Assembly (NCBI GenBank): GCA_948945085.1
Contig: CARBGY010000003.1
Coordinates: 1-64,000, forward strand
Source of the DNA: an uncultured Candidatus Saccharibacteria bacterium
GTDB taxonomy: Bacteria; Patescibacteriota; Saccharimonadia; Saccharimonadales; Saccharimonadaceae
Reading direction: 5' to 3'
DNA: 64,000 nt
This document shows positions 49,924 to 59,326 of the stretch, piece by piece. Within the stretch, counting starts at the first letter, position 1; each line of letters begins with the position of its first letter. A program made the position numbers and the translations under genes. The notes under the pieces were generated by a model. It was not told the DNA's origin and did not search any database. It saw nothing but the letters and a program-made list of their open reading frames with translations.

Positions 49924-51309
49924 ATGGATTCAGAATACGGTGGGCAACCTTCTAATCAATTAAACGGCAATAACTTATCCGCCGCCGAGCTTGCGCGACA
50001 AAAAGTTCGTGCAGCCTATTCTTCAACCGTTGAAAGCCTCAAAAATCTCCCCCCTGATGCCCAAGAACTCCTCGTTGAGCAAACCAGTCAGCAACCCCCA
50101 TCTACTACTTATGATGCCGTAAATCAACAAGTTTCCTATCAACACCAAGAAACTTCTTACCAACCCGCCGAATACCAAAACTTATCCTACTATAACAACG
50201 AGTCGCAATCCTACGATTATGAAACCCCTAGTTACCAACGCACACCAGATTACCACAACCTCACGGACTATAGCACGACATTATCAAATAGCTACAACTC
50301 CAACATGGCAACTGATGACTATAATCTAGATGTGCCCCATGAACTAGGCCAAAACATGGTAGCAAATGAGAATGACTTTTACAAAACAATATCCGGCACA
50401 CTAAAAGATGCTCCTATTGACCAAGATGCCGTTAACGAAGAATGGCAAAAATACCATTCTGCTTGGCAAGACTACTACAAAAACTATTATAGCGACTACT
50501 ATGCAAAAGCTGCCCAAACTTATCTCGCAACCGAAAAAATGAAAACAGAACGCATCGCAAGTGGCGAGGCGCGTCGTTCGCATAGTTTCCGTCGTGCCTT
50601 ACCGTTAATCATCTTCTTAATAGTAGCTATCGGTGTTTTGTTTTTGCAATATAACCGCATGATTTTCGCCCCAATCATGGCTTACATTTCTCCCGACACT
50701 GGCTCCGTTACAACAAACATTAATGCCATCGACCCCACCATCACCCAAACCGTCTCGCCCGAACCACGCCTTATCATCCCAAAGCTCAATATCGACGTTC
50801 CAGTAGCTTTTGGAATTCCATATAGTGATGTTGATGCCGCCATGAATGAAGGTGTCGCTCAATTCGCAATCCCTGGTGCAAACGCTATGCCTGGGCAAAT
50901 CGGAAATCTCGTTATCACTGGTCATTCCGCTGGAGATATTTATAGTAGTAACCCTTATAAGTTTATTTTCTCCGGCCTTGAACGCCTTGAAGTTGGCGAT
51001 CTTATCTACGTTAACTACGAATCCGTACGTTATACTTATCAGATGACACGTCGCGAAACTGTTGATCCAACCAATGTTGCCGCACTAATTTACGAAACCG
51101 ATAAACCTATGCTCACCCTAATCACCTGTACGCCACTCGGTACTTCTCGTTACCGCCTTCTTATCACAGCCGAACAAATCAACCCAAGCTACGACACCAA
51201 TAATACTCAAACCCCTATCACCGACGATCCTAACACCAATGATCCCGAAATGCCCGCCAACGAACCATCATTCTTTGAAAGCATTTGGCAGGGAATCTTC
51301 GGAAATTAA
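49924..51309 (+). CDS. Sortase family transpeptidase with long Tyr/Gln-rich N-terminus
   Basis: Sortases attach surface proteins or assemble pili. The 461-residue protein has an N-terminal cytoplasmic part of about 220 residues that is low in complexity and rich in Tyr, Gln, Ser and Asn (YQPAEYQNLSYYNNESQSYD). One membrane segment follows (about 228-248). The sortase domain has LIIPKLNIDVPVAFG, the catalytic His in LVITGHSAGD, the Cys in TLITCTPLGTSRYRL and the Arg in the same segment. The C-terminal tail is Asn/Pro/Thr-rich. No LPXTG-type substrate was identified among the surface proteins here. Confidence 0.9.
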   Translation: MDSEYGGQPSNQLNGNNLSAAELARQKVRAAYSSTVESLKNLPPDAQELLVEQTSQQPPSTTYDAVNQQVSYQHQETSYQPAEYQNLSYYNNESQSYDYETPSYQRTPDYHNLTDYSTTLSNSYNSNMATDDYNLDVPHELGQNMVANENDFYKTISGTLKDAPIDQDAVNEEWQKYHSAWQDYYKNYYSDYYAKAAQTYLATEKMKTERIASGEARRSHSFRRALPLIIFLIVAIGVLFLQYNRMIFAPIMAYISPDTGSVTTNINAIDPTITQTVSPEPRLIIPKLNIDVPVAFGIPYSDVDAAMNEGVAQFAIPGANAMPGQIGNLVITGHSAGDIYSSNPYKFIFSGLERLEVGDLIYVNYESVRYTYQMTRRETVDPTNVAALIYETDKPMLTLITCTPLGTSRYRLLITAEQINPSYDTNNTQTPITDDPNTNDPEMPANEPSFFESIWQGIFGN

Positions 51310-51368
51310 ATTACACTTAATTAGCTACGCGTTGTAAAAGTAACATATCAACAGTTTACAACTATTTT

Positions 51369-51584
51369 TCGTCCGCAGCCAGTACCTTATACTATGTACG
51401 CGGCGGGAACGTCACTCTAGAGACTGGTTCATTGAGGAACGCGGGCATCAATAGCGTCTACTGGTCAGCTACTACTTGCCCTAATGCTACGCACACGTAC
51501 TACCTCCTTTTCTATAGTACTAACGTCGTCCCGTCGAGCTCCAACGATCGCTTCAACGGTTTCTCGGTGCGCAGACCGCCTTAA
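51369..51584 (+). repeat. DGR-type variable-region cassette E
   Basis: The core 51396-51572 encodes VRGGNVTLETGSLRNAG...YWSATTCPNATHTYYLLFYSTNV...NGFSVR, continues RPP and stops at TAA 51582-51584. Its 5' extension (51369-51395) encodes SSAASTLYY, matching B and D. Its end overlaps the last bases of the PEGA-domain gene on the other strand. It differs from A, B and C mainly at the 17 NNC/NNT codons; one of these (codon 9, GAG) breaks the third-base rule. It has no start codon in frame. Confidence 0.85.
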
Positions 51585-53134
51585 TCTCTAATCTTTTCTC
51601 TCACGAGCACAGTTTCATTGCCACTTTTAACTGTGTAATAAATCCATTTATTATTCATTGTAATTACTGGCTCATAGTTCATTAACTTCGCATTAGAAAA
51701 TGTTGTTACTGGATCAGCGTTCTCCATCGAGTCACGATTACTAGTTACTAAGACGCGCTGATTTGTATTATCAAAATCCCACACTATGAGTTCACCATCC
51801 ACTACTGCAGACATCATACTTGTATCTAACCAATGAAGTTTTGCGCTCTCGCTTTTATATTCATAAATATCCCCCATATCTAGATCAATCACCGCAAACT
51901 GCCGATCATGACGTGCTACCATATATTCACTTTCAGAGCTAACCTCTATTTTATCCGGAATTAAACTGAGCTTCGTCTTCTCTACTAAAACCTTCAAACC
52001 CGAAAAATCCGTTTCCCCCATTTTTTCACGATAAGAGGGGATTGCACCATAATAAACCGTCACTTCATCATTCACAAAAATCCCCAAATAATTATCATCA
52101 TAATACTTCGAAATCGAAACCCTAACTACATTGTCGCTACTCATTCGAGCCAAAGTCGTTCCTCCGCGCTCTCCGTCGCGATACACGCCAATTATTTTCA
52201 GCTTCTTTTCGCTATCATTCTCATTTTCCAACTTCGTTGCCACATAAATCACATTCGTACTCTCACAAGCAAAATTCTGTACATCACTAAGTAGAACACG
52301 AGAGATCGTTCGATCATTAGTATTAATTTTACGCAGTTTCTGATTCTCAAGCACGAACAGCTGATTTGCCATACCATCAATCAATTCCACTTGTGAAAAC
52401 TCTAAGCCAAAAGTCCGTGTCAAATTTAAACTTTGCTTCACATCCTTCAAACTAACCAAAATCCACTCCGACTTACTATCAAAAGTCGTCCGCACTAAAA
52501 CGTAGTCACTATTTTTAGTCCATTTGATTTCATCAATACTACCCTGGAACTGCACCTTTCCAGCCACCTTTTCCACTCCAGGTAATACACCGCTCATATC
52601 TAACTTTATCGTCCGCACATCATCATTCCGGATATCAACTAAAACCCATTCCGTACTATCTGTCACCGCATACAATATGTTATTATAATCTTTCGAAGTC
52701 GAATAGAGTTCCAAACTCTCCCCCAATTTCATTACTGTTTCTGCCTCTCGATTCAATAAAAACAACCGCGGGTAATATAGCCTAATCAACATGCCAGCAT
52801 ACATCTTAATGGTTTTCTTCCAAGTATCGTAACCATCTTTTGAAAGCTTGATTGTGTGTTCGCCCGGAGTCAGAGTACGACTAGTATTTGTTCGCGGAAA
52901 AATCGTCGAACCATCCAACTCAATTGAAGCTCCAGTCGGCATTGAATGAATCTGAATTAAGCCCGACTGCTCAATCGTTCCGTTACTGCTCACAAAAAAA
53001 CCCATCGCCGACAATGTCGCAACAATCACTACTGCGATAATTGCTAGCACCATCCCAATCTCAGCAATCACCACCTTAATAAACTGTCGCCGTCGCTTGC
53101 GCTCCCGCTCATCAAAGTCTAAATTATCTACCAT
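51581..53134 (-). CDS. PEGA-domain membrane protein
   Basis: The 517-residue protein has one N-terminal membrane segment (about 20-45), then a PEGA domain with QIHSMPTGASIELDGSTIFPRT...GEHTIKLSKDGYDTWKK. A C-terminal region of about 380 residues consists of repeated beta segments (WVLVDIRNDD, YVLVRTTFDS, LWVLVSLKDV-like), suggesting a beta-propeller. It is likely a surface or periplasm-facing protein; its partner is unknown. A TATAAT box on its strand (53150-53145) lies 10 nt before the start. Its stop overlaps the end of cassette E. Confidence 0.82.
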   Translation of the reverse strand: MVDNLDFDERERKRRRQFIKVVIAEIGMVLAIIAVVIVATLSAMGFFVSSNGTIEQSGLIQIHSMPTGASIELDGSTIFPRTNTSRTLTPGEHTIKLSKDGYDTWKKTIKMYAGMLIRLYYPRLFLLNREAETVMKLGESLELYSTSKDYNNILYAVTDSTEWVLVDIRNDDVRTIKLDMSGVLPGVEKVAGKVQFQGSIDEIKWTKNSDYVLVRTTFDSKSEWILVSLKDVKQSLNLTRTFGLEFSQVELIDGMANQLFVLENQKLRKINTNDRTISRVLLSDVQNFACESTNVIYVATKLENENDSEKKLKIIGVYRDGERGGTTLARMSSDNVVRVSISKYYDDNYLGIFVNDEVTVYYGAIPSYREKMGETDFSGLKVLVEKTKLSLIPDKIEVSSESEYMVARHDRQFAVIDLDMGDIYEYKSESAKLHWLDTSMMSAVVDGELIVWDFDNTNQRVLVTSNRDSMENADPVTTFSNAKLMNYEPVITMNNKWIYYTVKSGNETVLVREKIRD

Positions 53135-53264
53135 ATATTAGTATATTATACCATGCCGTATAAGAATAAACATGTTAACTAGCTTATTTAGGTATCCCTT
53201 TAGAACAAATACTTATTAAGCAAAGGCAGTAATTTTGCTCTTGCTTTTTCATACTGCTTGAAGT

Positions 53265-53270
53265 TATAAT
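53265..53270 (+). promoter_or_regulatory. Promoter -10 of the 583-residue surface protein
   Basis: TATAAT with a TTGCTT about 18 nt upstream; the leader of 33 nt contains TAGGAGC before ATG 53304. Confidence 0.6.
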
Positions 53271-53303
53271 AGATATAAGCAAAATGATTAGGAGCTATAA
53301 TTA

Positions 53304-55055
53304 ATGAGCAAAATCGAGATCGAATCTGGTCGATCCAGTTCGGCGACACATCGCCTAACTCAAGCATCGACTACTCTCAATCGCCGTTATGTTAAACGTC
53401 CCGCTAATTTTGCTGTCGAAGAAGCTGCTCGCGCTGCCGAACAACGCGCAATCTCTGCTACGTCGATGCCTGCCGCCCCCTCTCGTCTCGTTAATCGTAA
53501 CGTTAGTAGCGCCGCTTTAGAGGCTGCTCGTCTCGAAGAGGAGCGTAAAGCCGAAGAAGCTGCTCGCGCTGCCGCCGAATATGCCGAATACGAACGTATG
53601 CAGCAATACCAATACGCCACTATGATCCCAAATGTCGTCGAATTCGGCCAACTTTCTCCCGACATGAACTCCACTTATGAAGCTAGTATCGCTGGCGAAC
53701 CCGTAACTGTCGTAAACAGTAATCCCGAAAACACCTACAACCCAAGCGAACAAATGATTTATCCGAACTACAATCCTGACCCCAATGCTATCCAACCAAT
53801 GCCAGAATCCTACGCAACCGATCAGTCTCAAGCCTATAACAATACTACATACGACAATTATTCTAACGACTACAACTCAAATTATACTACCCCAGATACT
53901 GCTAGCTACAACGCATACAGCTCACCAGCCCAAACTTCCTCAACTCCCGAGATTGATACCGAAGCTCTAACTATGAGCATTGCTGCTGACTACGCTGCCG
54001 CTAGTTTTGGTGTATCAATGGGAAATAATGAAGCCGAAAATTCAACTTCTACACAAACTGGAGATAGTTCCGTTGACGCTATCGCTCGTGCCGCTTCCGA
54101 AGCTATCGCTTCGATCCGTGTTGCCACCGATCCCTCCGAAGTTTCTGAACAAGTTAACTCTCTAAAAGCTTTTGCCGAAAATATTAAAGCTAATCATAAT
54201 ACTCCAGAAATGAAAGAGCTTGGCGATACAATTGACAAGTTCGTTAGTATCGCAATGAAATCTACTAAGGTTCAAGAAGCCGTCAAAAACAACAAAGACA
54301 GCTCTAAACCTTCCGTTAAGGTTTCACTCTCATCAAAAGCCAATCGTGCCGCCACAAAAGTTACTAAGTCGTCCGCAAAAGTTATGGCTGCTAGTCGAAA
54401 GGCTAATACTAAACCACTTAGCCGTACTAATACTCATAATTTAAGCCAAGCTAACCTTAAAAATGCTGGAGCGAAGCGTTTGAGTTCTGGCATGACGCGC
54501 AACCGTGCCATTGAAGACGCTATCCACAATGTCGCCACTATGGAGAATCGCAACTCTAAGAACCAACCAAAGCCCCTCATGCGCCGAAAGTCTAGTGTTA
54601 AACGCTTCATCGTTGCTTTCGCTTGCGCAACCGCTTGTGTTATCGGGGTTTTGGCTTATATTAGTACAAATATTCCTGACGTTTCAGTTAAAGTTGCCGC
54701 CATGCAAACTGGCATCCAAGCCAAATATCCTTCCTACATTCCGCGTGATTATAACCTTAGTGACGTACTTTCTGAAGAAGGTAAAATTACCATGATCTTT
54801 AGTGGACCTGATAAGTCTAGTTTTAGTCTCATCGAAGAGAAATCATCATGGGATAGCTCAGCTCTACTTCGCAACTACGTTGAGCCAACCTGGAACGACA
54901 ACTATGCTACCACTCACGAACAGGGAATCACGATCTACATTTCCAATGTCAATGCTGACGCGGCTTGGGTAAATGGCGGCATCCTTTATAAAATTACTTC
55001 CGAGGGCACTGCTCTCACCAAAAAACAAGTCCGTAGCATTGTTGTCTCACTATAA
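53304..55055 (+). CDS. Low-complexity protein with C-terminal DUF4367-like outer domain
   Basis: The 583-residue protein has an Ala/Glu/Arg-rich N-terminus (EAARLEEERKAEEAARAAAEYA, about 75-95), a Tyr/Asn/Pro-rich middle (about 130-215) and a basic Lys/Ser region. One membrane segment lies at about 435-455, with a C-terminal outer domain of about 125 residues: YPSYIPRDYNLSDV, IMFSGPDKSSFSLIEEKSSWDSS and TIYISNVNADAAWVNGGILYKI. That domain resembles DUF4367. The topology implies a large cytoplasmic disordered part and a small outside domain. Function unknown. Confidence 0.8.
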   Translation: MSKIEIESGRSSSATHRLTQASTTLNRRYVKRPANFAVEEAARAAEQRAISATSMPAAPSRLVNRNVSSAALEAARLEEERKAEEAARAAAEYAEYERMQQYQYATMIPNVVEFGQLSPDMNSTYEASIAGEPVTVVNSNPENTYNPSEQMIYPNYNPDPNAIQPMPESYATDQSQAYNNTTYDNYSNDYNSNYTTPDTASYNAYSSPAQTSSTPEIDTEALTMSIAADYAAASFGVSMGNNEAENSTSTQTGDSSVDAIARAASEAIASIRVATDPSEVSEQVNSLKAFAENIKANHNTPEMKELGDTIDKFVSIAMKSTKVQEAVKNNKDSSKPSVKVSLSSKANRAATKVTKSSAKVMAASRKANTKPLSRTNTHNLSQANLKNAGAKRLSSGMTRNRAIEDAIHNVATMENRNSKNQPKPLMRRKSSVKRFIVAFACATACVIGVLAYISTNIPDVSVKVAAMQTGIQAKYPSYIPRDYNLSDVLSEEGKITMIFSGPDKSSFSLIEEKSSWDSSALLRNYVEPTWNDNYATTHEQGITIYISNVNADAAWVNGGILYKITSEGTALTKKQVRSIVVSL

Positions 55056-55069
55056 TTACAACAATATGC

Positions 55070-55075
55070 TACAAT
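55070..55075 (+). promoter_or_regulatory. -10 box of the leaderless gltX promoter
   Basis: TACAAT with upstream TGC ends 6 nt before ATG 55082. Confidence 0.7.
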
Positions 55076-55081
55076 AAAAGT

Positions 55082-56524
55082 ATGATTGTTACACGTTTTG
55101 CACCCAGCCCAACCGGCTACATACACATCGGCAACGTCCGTAGTGCAATTTATCCATATCTTATTGCGCGCCAAACACAAGGTAACTATATACTTCGTAT
55201 CGAAGATACCGACCAGGCTCGTTTTGTTGAAGGTGCGACCGAACTCATCGAAGACACTCTAGAATGGTTAGGACTTGAATGGAATGAGGGGCCAATTGTC
55301 GGTGGACCAACCGGGCCATATTTCCAAAGCGAACGAAAAGCGATTTATTATGCCTGGGCTCAAAAGCTTATTGACATGGGACGCGCCTATGCTGACCCAA
55401 CCGACGCAAAAACTATCCAAAGCTACCGCGATGAATGTACTGAAAAAAAGATTCCGTACCTTTATCGTAACTACCGTCCAACAGAAACACCAGAATGGCA
55501 TGAAGGTATTCCACTCCGGTTTAAATCAGATCCTAAGCCTCGCAAATGGCGCGACGAAGTTATGGGCGATATGGAAGCTGGACCAGAAGTACAAGACGAT
55601 ATTATCCTTATCAAAGCTGATGGTTTACCAACTTACAACTTTGCACATATCGTCGACGATGCCGAAATGCATGTTACACACGTCTGCCGTGGGGTTGAAT
55701 ATCTTTCTAGTACCCCTAATTACCTGGCACTTTACGAAGCATTCGGTTTAAAGGTACCCAAATTAATTTCACTCCCCCACATTCTCGGTCCAACAGGTGG
55801 CAAAAAGCTCGGAAAGCGCGACGGTGCAAAGTCTGTTACTGAATATCGTACTGATGGCGTCCTGCCCGAAGCTATGCTAAATTATCTTGCTTGCCTCGGC
55901 TGGAACGATGGTACTGAGCAAGAAATTTATACCAAAGACGAACTAATTCAAAAATTTTCCATTGATCGGATCCAAAATTCCGGCGCCCGTTATGACGAAA
56001 CGAAGCTTCTTTGGATGAACGGCCAATGGATTCGCAAAATTTTCGACGAACAGGGAGTTGAAGCTCTTTTTGCCCGTACCGAAGGTTTCTGGCCCGATTC
56101 CGCCAATGCTTACGACGACCAATATAAGAAAAAAGTACTCAGTATCATTTATGATCGCCTTAAAACTTTATCCGATTTGCGCGTAATGACCACTTATTTC
56201 TTTGAAGACCCTATTATTAATACTGATATGATATTTAGTAATAAATTCCTCAAAAAAATCTCCGAAGAAGAATTAAGCGAACTTTTACAAATTTCTGCCA
56301 AAAAAATCGAAAGCTGCGAATGGAATCCCGAATCCCTACAAAATACTTTAAACAACTTACTTGAAGAAACTCAACGAAAACCCGCCGAGCTCTTCTCACT
56401 CATCCGCATCGGCCTCTCGTACGCTCCATTTAGTCCAGCCTTACATCTAACTCTTGATACACTAGGTAAAAATACCTCACTTTCAAGATTACATCAAACA
56501 ATTACTGCCATCGAAAATCATTAA
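55082..56524 (+). CDS. gltX: Glutamyl-tRNA synthetase
   Basis: GltX charges tRNA-Glu in the cytosol. The 480-residue class I enzyme has the HIGH-type motif RFAPSPTGYIHIGNVRSA (reading HIGN), RIEDTDQARFVEGA and the KMSKR-type loop KKLGKRDGAKSV, where the usual Ser is Gly. The discriminating insert region and the C-terminal anticodon-binding domain are present. The length is normal. One tRNA-Glu (CTC) is encoded 1.4 kb downstream. The -10 box 6 nt upstream argues for leaderless initiation. Confidence 0.95.
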   Translation: MIVTRFAPSPTGYIHIGNVRSAIYPYLIARQTQGNYILRIEDTDQARFVEGATELIEDTLEWLGLEWNEGPIVGGPTGPYFQSERKAIYYAWAQKLIDMGRAYADPTDAKTIQSYRDECTEKKIPYLYRNYRPTETPEWHEGIPLRFKSDPKPRKWRDEVMGDMEAGPEVQDDIILIKADGLPTYNFAHIVDDAEMHVTHVCRGVEYLSSTPNYLALYEAFGLKVPKLISLPHILGPTGGKKLGKRDGAKSVTEYRTDGVLPEAMLNYLACLGWNDGTEQEIYTKDELIQKFSIDRIQNSGARYDETKLLWMNGQWIRKIFDEQGVEALFARTEGFWPDSANAYDDQYKKKVLSIIYDRLKTLSDLRVMTTYFFEDPIINTDMIFSNKFLKKISEEELSELLQISAKKIESCEWNPESLQNTLNNLLEETQRKPAELFSLIRIGLSYAPFSPALHLTLDTLGKNTSLSRLHQTITAIENH

Positions 56525-56556
56525 CTAATATAAAAACAAAGGAGTAGACGGCACCT

Positions 56557-57879
56557 ATGCCCAGTTTTAAAACCAAAACCACCAAAAATAATGCCAGTAA
56601 TCTACATCAAGGCACATCAAACACTCCTCCTCGTCCTAAAACCTCTATAAATGATGCTGTCATCGAAGCAAGTTTTACGACTAATCCGCTTAACCAACCC
56701 GCCAATGATGCTCAAAGTACCGACGACAAACAACCATCTAAAAAACCGCGCACCACTGGACAAAAAGTTTTTCTAGTAGTCATTATTCTTCTCCTCATCG
56801 GACTAATCGCAGCGATTGGGGTGATTATCTTTCTCTCTATCAAGTCTCCAGATTGGAATAATAAGATTGATCGCGTAGATTATCCAGATCTAATTTATAG
56901 CACACTTACCGGCGAAGAAATTAGCGACGCCAATCTCAATAACAGTCCTACCTACTGCGTCCAAATCCCTAATGGTCCAGATGGCGCTCGCCCCCAAGCC
57001 GGACTAAATCAAGCCGCTGTAGTTTTTGAAGCAATCGCCGAAAGTGGCATTACTAGATTTGCGGCCATTTTCCAAAATCCAACAGTTAGCGCTATTGGTC
57101 CAATTCGTTCTCTACGTCCATACTATCTTAACTGGGATTTACCATTTAATTGCACCGTCGTACATGCGGGCGGCTCAGACGAAGCTAAAGACGCCCTAAT
57201 CGAAACTGGCGCTCGTAACCTTGATGAAAATAATAATTATATGTGGCGCGAATACGGCACTGATCGTGGCTGGAATAATCTCTTCACTTCCACCAAAGAT
57301 TTAGCCCAATTTAACTCCGATAATAACTATTCTAGCTCAAACATCCAAGCCTTTCTTCATCTTACACCAGAAGAGGTCACTGCTATCCAAAACGAAAAAC
57401 TCCTTTGCAACGAATCTGATAACTGTGTCTATAATTATCTCGTTCCGAATTTTTCAATCAGTTTTGGAGCCAATCCTTTCTTCAACACCTCATACGTATA
57501 TAATCCAGAAACTAACACCTATAGTCGCTTTTACGCCAACGGCGACCCCCACTTAACTTACTCCTGCCCTGATGAGCTTTCCAAACCAAACACCTTAATC
57601 GATTGTGGCGAGCCAATCCAAATTACTCCCAGCGTAGTTATCGCCATGTTTGTTCAAGAATCATTAATGTCCGATAATTATCATGAAAACATTACTACTA
57701 CTGGAACCGGCAGCGCAATTGTTTTTCAAAATGGCGATGCCATCGAAGCTACTTGGGCCAAAACCTCTGCAAATAGCCAGATTATTTTCCGTGATATGAC
57801 TGGCAACGAACTTAAATTTACACCCGGACAACTCTGGATTAGCGCTGTGCCACAGCAATACGGCAATGTGTCGTATTAG
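56557..57879 (+). CDS. DUF3048 (YerB-like) membrane-anchored protein
   Basis: The 440-residue protein has a Thr/Asn/Lys-rich N-terminus (about 1-65), one membrane segment (about 68-92) and a DUF3048 domain: NGPDGARPQAGLNQAAVVFEAIAESGITRFAAIF, then IGPIRSLRPYYLNW and HAGGSDEAKDAL. It ends with the family's C-terminal half (TGNELKFTPGQLWISAVP). YerB proteins are cell-surface lipoproteins of unclear role; this version uses a membrane helix instead of a lipobox. It has a GGAGTAG ribosome site and follows gltX. Confidence 0.85.
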   Translation: MPSFKTKTTKNNASNLHQGTSNTPPRPKTSINDAVIEASFTTNPLNQPANDAQSTDDKQPSKKPRTTGQKVFLVVIILLLIGLIAAIGVIIFLSIKSPDWNNKIDRVDYPDLIYSTLTGEEISDANLNNSPTYCVQIPNGPDGARPQAGLNQAAVVFEAIAESGITRFAAIFQNPTVSAIGPIRSLRPYYLNWDLPFNCTVVHAGGSDEAKDALIETGARNLDENNNYMWREYGTDRGWNNLFTSTKDLAQFNSDNNYSSSNIQAFLHLTPEEVTAIQNEKLLCNESDNCVYNYLVPNFSISFGANPFFNTSYVYNPETNTYSRFYANGDPHLTYSCPDELSKPNTLIDCGEPIQITPSVVIAMFVQESLMSDNYHENITTTGTGSAIVFQNGDAIEATWAKTSANSQIIFRDMTGNELKFTPGQLWISAVPQQYGNVSY

Positions 57880-57940
57880 TCTTAAGGCTCTTTCACTAGA
57901 TCCGATTCTACTTTTTCTCACCAACAAACAAATTTTGTGT

Positions 57941-57946
57941 TATAAT
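57941..57946 (+). promoter_or_regulatory. tRNA-Glu promoter -10
   Basis: TATAAT preceded by TGT lies 10 nt before the tRNA 5' end, so the primary transcript would start close to the mature end. Confidence 0.75.
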
Positions 57947-57956
57947 AAAAGTAGGA

Positions 57957-58033
57957 GGTCTCGTCGTCTAGTGGTCCAGGACGCCTGGTTCTCATCCAGG
58001 AAATCGCGGGTTCGACTCCCGCCGGGACTACCA
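57957..58033 (+). tRNA. tRNA-Glu(CTC)
   Basis: The acceptor GGTCTCG pairs with CGGGACT (a G-U pair at 1-72 and one inside), the D arm contains AGTGGTCCAGGAC, and the anticodon stem CCTGG/CCAGG holds loop TTCTCAT with anticodon CTC. The T arm CGGGTTCGACTCCCG is intact and CCA is encoded. A hairpin terminator follows 3 nt later. Confidence 0.95.
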
Positions 58034-58035
58034 AT

Positions 58036-58075
58036 ACAATAACCTTTGTCGCAAGGCAAGGGTTATTGTATTTTT
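58036..58075 (+). terminator. Terminator of tRNA-Glu
   Basis: ACAATAACC (58036-58044) and GGTTATTGT (58061-58069), extended by TTTG/CAAG, followed by ATTTTT. Confidence 0.87.
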
Positions 58076-58110
58076 ATTGACACGAAATTTGAATTATACG
58101 AACAATAGCT

Positions 58111-58131
58111 AAAAAGGCTAAGCCTTTTGTC
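58111..58131 (-). terminator. Terminator of the FISUMP gene
   Basis: On the minus strand AAAAGGCTTAGCCTTTTT is a compact stem with a T-tract, about 95 nt after the stop. The 58132-58223 stretch holds no gene. Confidence 0.65.
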
Positions 58132-58223
58132 TTTAGCCTGCTAATCTTTGGCTCTGCTACCTCCCACCTTTTGGTAGTTTCACGCGCTATTCTGCGCCAA
58201 ATTATTTTAATGCATTTTGTTTT

Positions 58224-59318
58224 TCATTCTTCTTCCCCATAAAAGACACAACGTACATTGTTTACAACCAACATGCCGCCAGCCGATGCCAACCACCGGT
58301 CTGGTTGTCCGTCAATATAATAAACCTGATTACCCTTACTTTGAATTGTTTTCGTCCAATGGTAAGATATACCATTCCCGACCTGCCAAAGTTGATTTGT
58401 TCCTGAATAGATTTTGCCTAGCTGTGCGAAATAGTAAGGCGCACCATCCGTAACCGTAAGTATCAAACTAGATTCTGCTGCACTAAAATTTAGTGTATCA
58501 TCCTTAGATGGTAATCCCCAATTTTTAGGACAAATGCTACTAGGCGCGTCTTGATTGCTGGCCATAGCATAACCAGTTCCAGCGGTTGCGGCATTAAATT
58601 GATAATAAACCCCAGCTTCAAAATGCGTATCATATTCAGTGTCATTATAAGCTAAATCTTGGCCATTTTTATTCCAGAAGTTTGGATCGTCGGAAGGTTT
58701 TCTGCCTGCCGCTTTAATTACCGACACATCAACGCAACCTTCCAGACTACTTTGTTTAGGCGCACACGCACCTGGATTAACTCCTACCGACACATAGGGT
58801 CCTCCTGTTTCATCTTTAAAATACCAGGAACGCGTACCGTTAATTTTAGCAGGTCGAGTTGCCGTAGTAATAGAGTCATAGGTGTCTGCTTCCGGTATCC
58901 AATTGCTTGAGACATCGGAAAGTTCGGGGGTTAACGGATTACTTCGCGACAGTTCTAAAGCTAAGTTTTGCGTCATCCAACACCTGCCGTCATTAAACTT
59001 CGTCACCCAATAACTTTTGCCATCGCGCTTGTCAATCATTTTACTGGTAGTATAAGGTGCTGCGTCTGCACATTCTGTTGCTGTCATGTCTTGCATATAT
59101 TGACTAGTAAAACTGGCTCCTGGTGCGGATATGGTCGCATCACCACTAATCAGTAAATCGGTTGATACCGCGGCATGACCATAGCCGCAGAGGATGATGC
59201 CGATAAAGGTCAAGATGCCCATAGTCGCGATAATCCGCGCTCGCCACTTCTGTTCTTTAGCAAGTCGGGCTTGTTTGGTGGTCAGTTTTAGGCTATATGT
59301 ATCGGCTTTCCTATGCAT
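58224..59318 (-). CDS. Intact FISUMP-domain surface protein
   Basis: The 364-residue protein belongs to the Fibrobacter succinogenes major paralogous domain (FISUMP) type. It has a charged N-terminus (about 1-28), a membrane/signal segment (about 29-48), the sequence CGYGHAAVSTDLLISGDATI, then MQDMTATECADAAP, MIDKRDGKSYWVTKFNDGRCWMTQNLA (the family core, with a W-M-T-Q-N-L motif) and a C-terminal GGMLVVNNVRCVF. It is the only complete member in this window and shares its N-terminal plan with the broken copy at 20985-21239. Its C-terminal end does not match cassettes A-E, so it is not itself their acceptor. Confidence 0.87.
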   Translation of the reverse strand: MHRKADTYSLKLTTKQARLAKEQKWRARIIATMGILTFIGIILCGYGHAAVSTDLLISGDATISAPGASFTSQYMQDMTATECADAAPYTTSKMIDKRDGKSYWVTKFNDGRCWMTQNLALELSRSNPLTPELSDVSSNWIPEADTYDSITTATRPAKINGTRSWYFKDETGGPYVSVGVNPGACAPKQSSLEGCVDVSVIKAAGRKPSDDPNFWNKNGQDLAYNDTEYDTHFEAGVYYQFNAATAGTGYAMASNQDAPSSICPKNWGLPSKDDTLNFSAAESSLILTVTDGAPYYFAQLGKIYSGTNQLWQVGNGISYHWTKTIQSKGNQVYYIDGQPDRWLASAGGMLVVNNVRCVFYGEEE

Positions 59319-59326
59319 TATTACTC

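Noticed and set aside
58224..59318. The intact FISUMP gene as the DGR target of the cassettes
   Set aside because: Its C-terminal codons do not match the cassette unit, and no NNC/NNT pattern is visible there.
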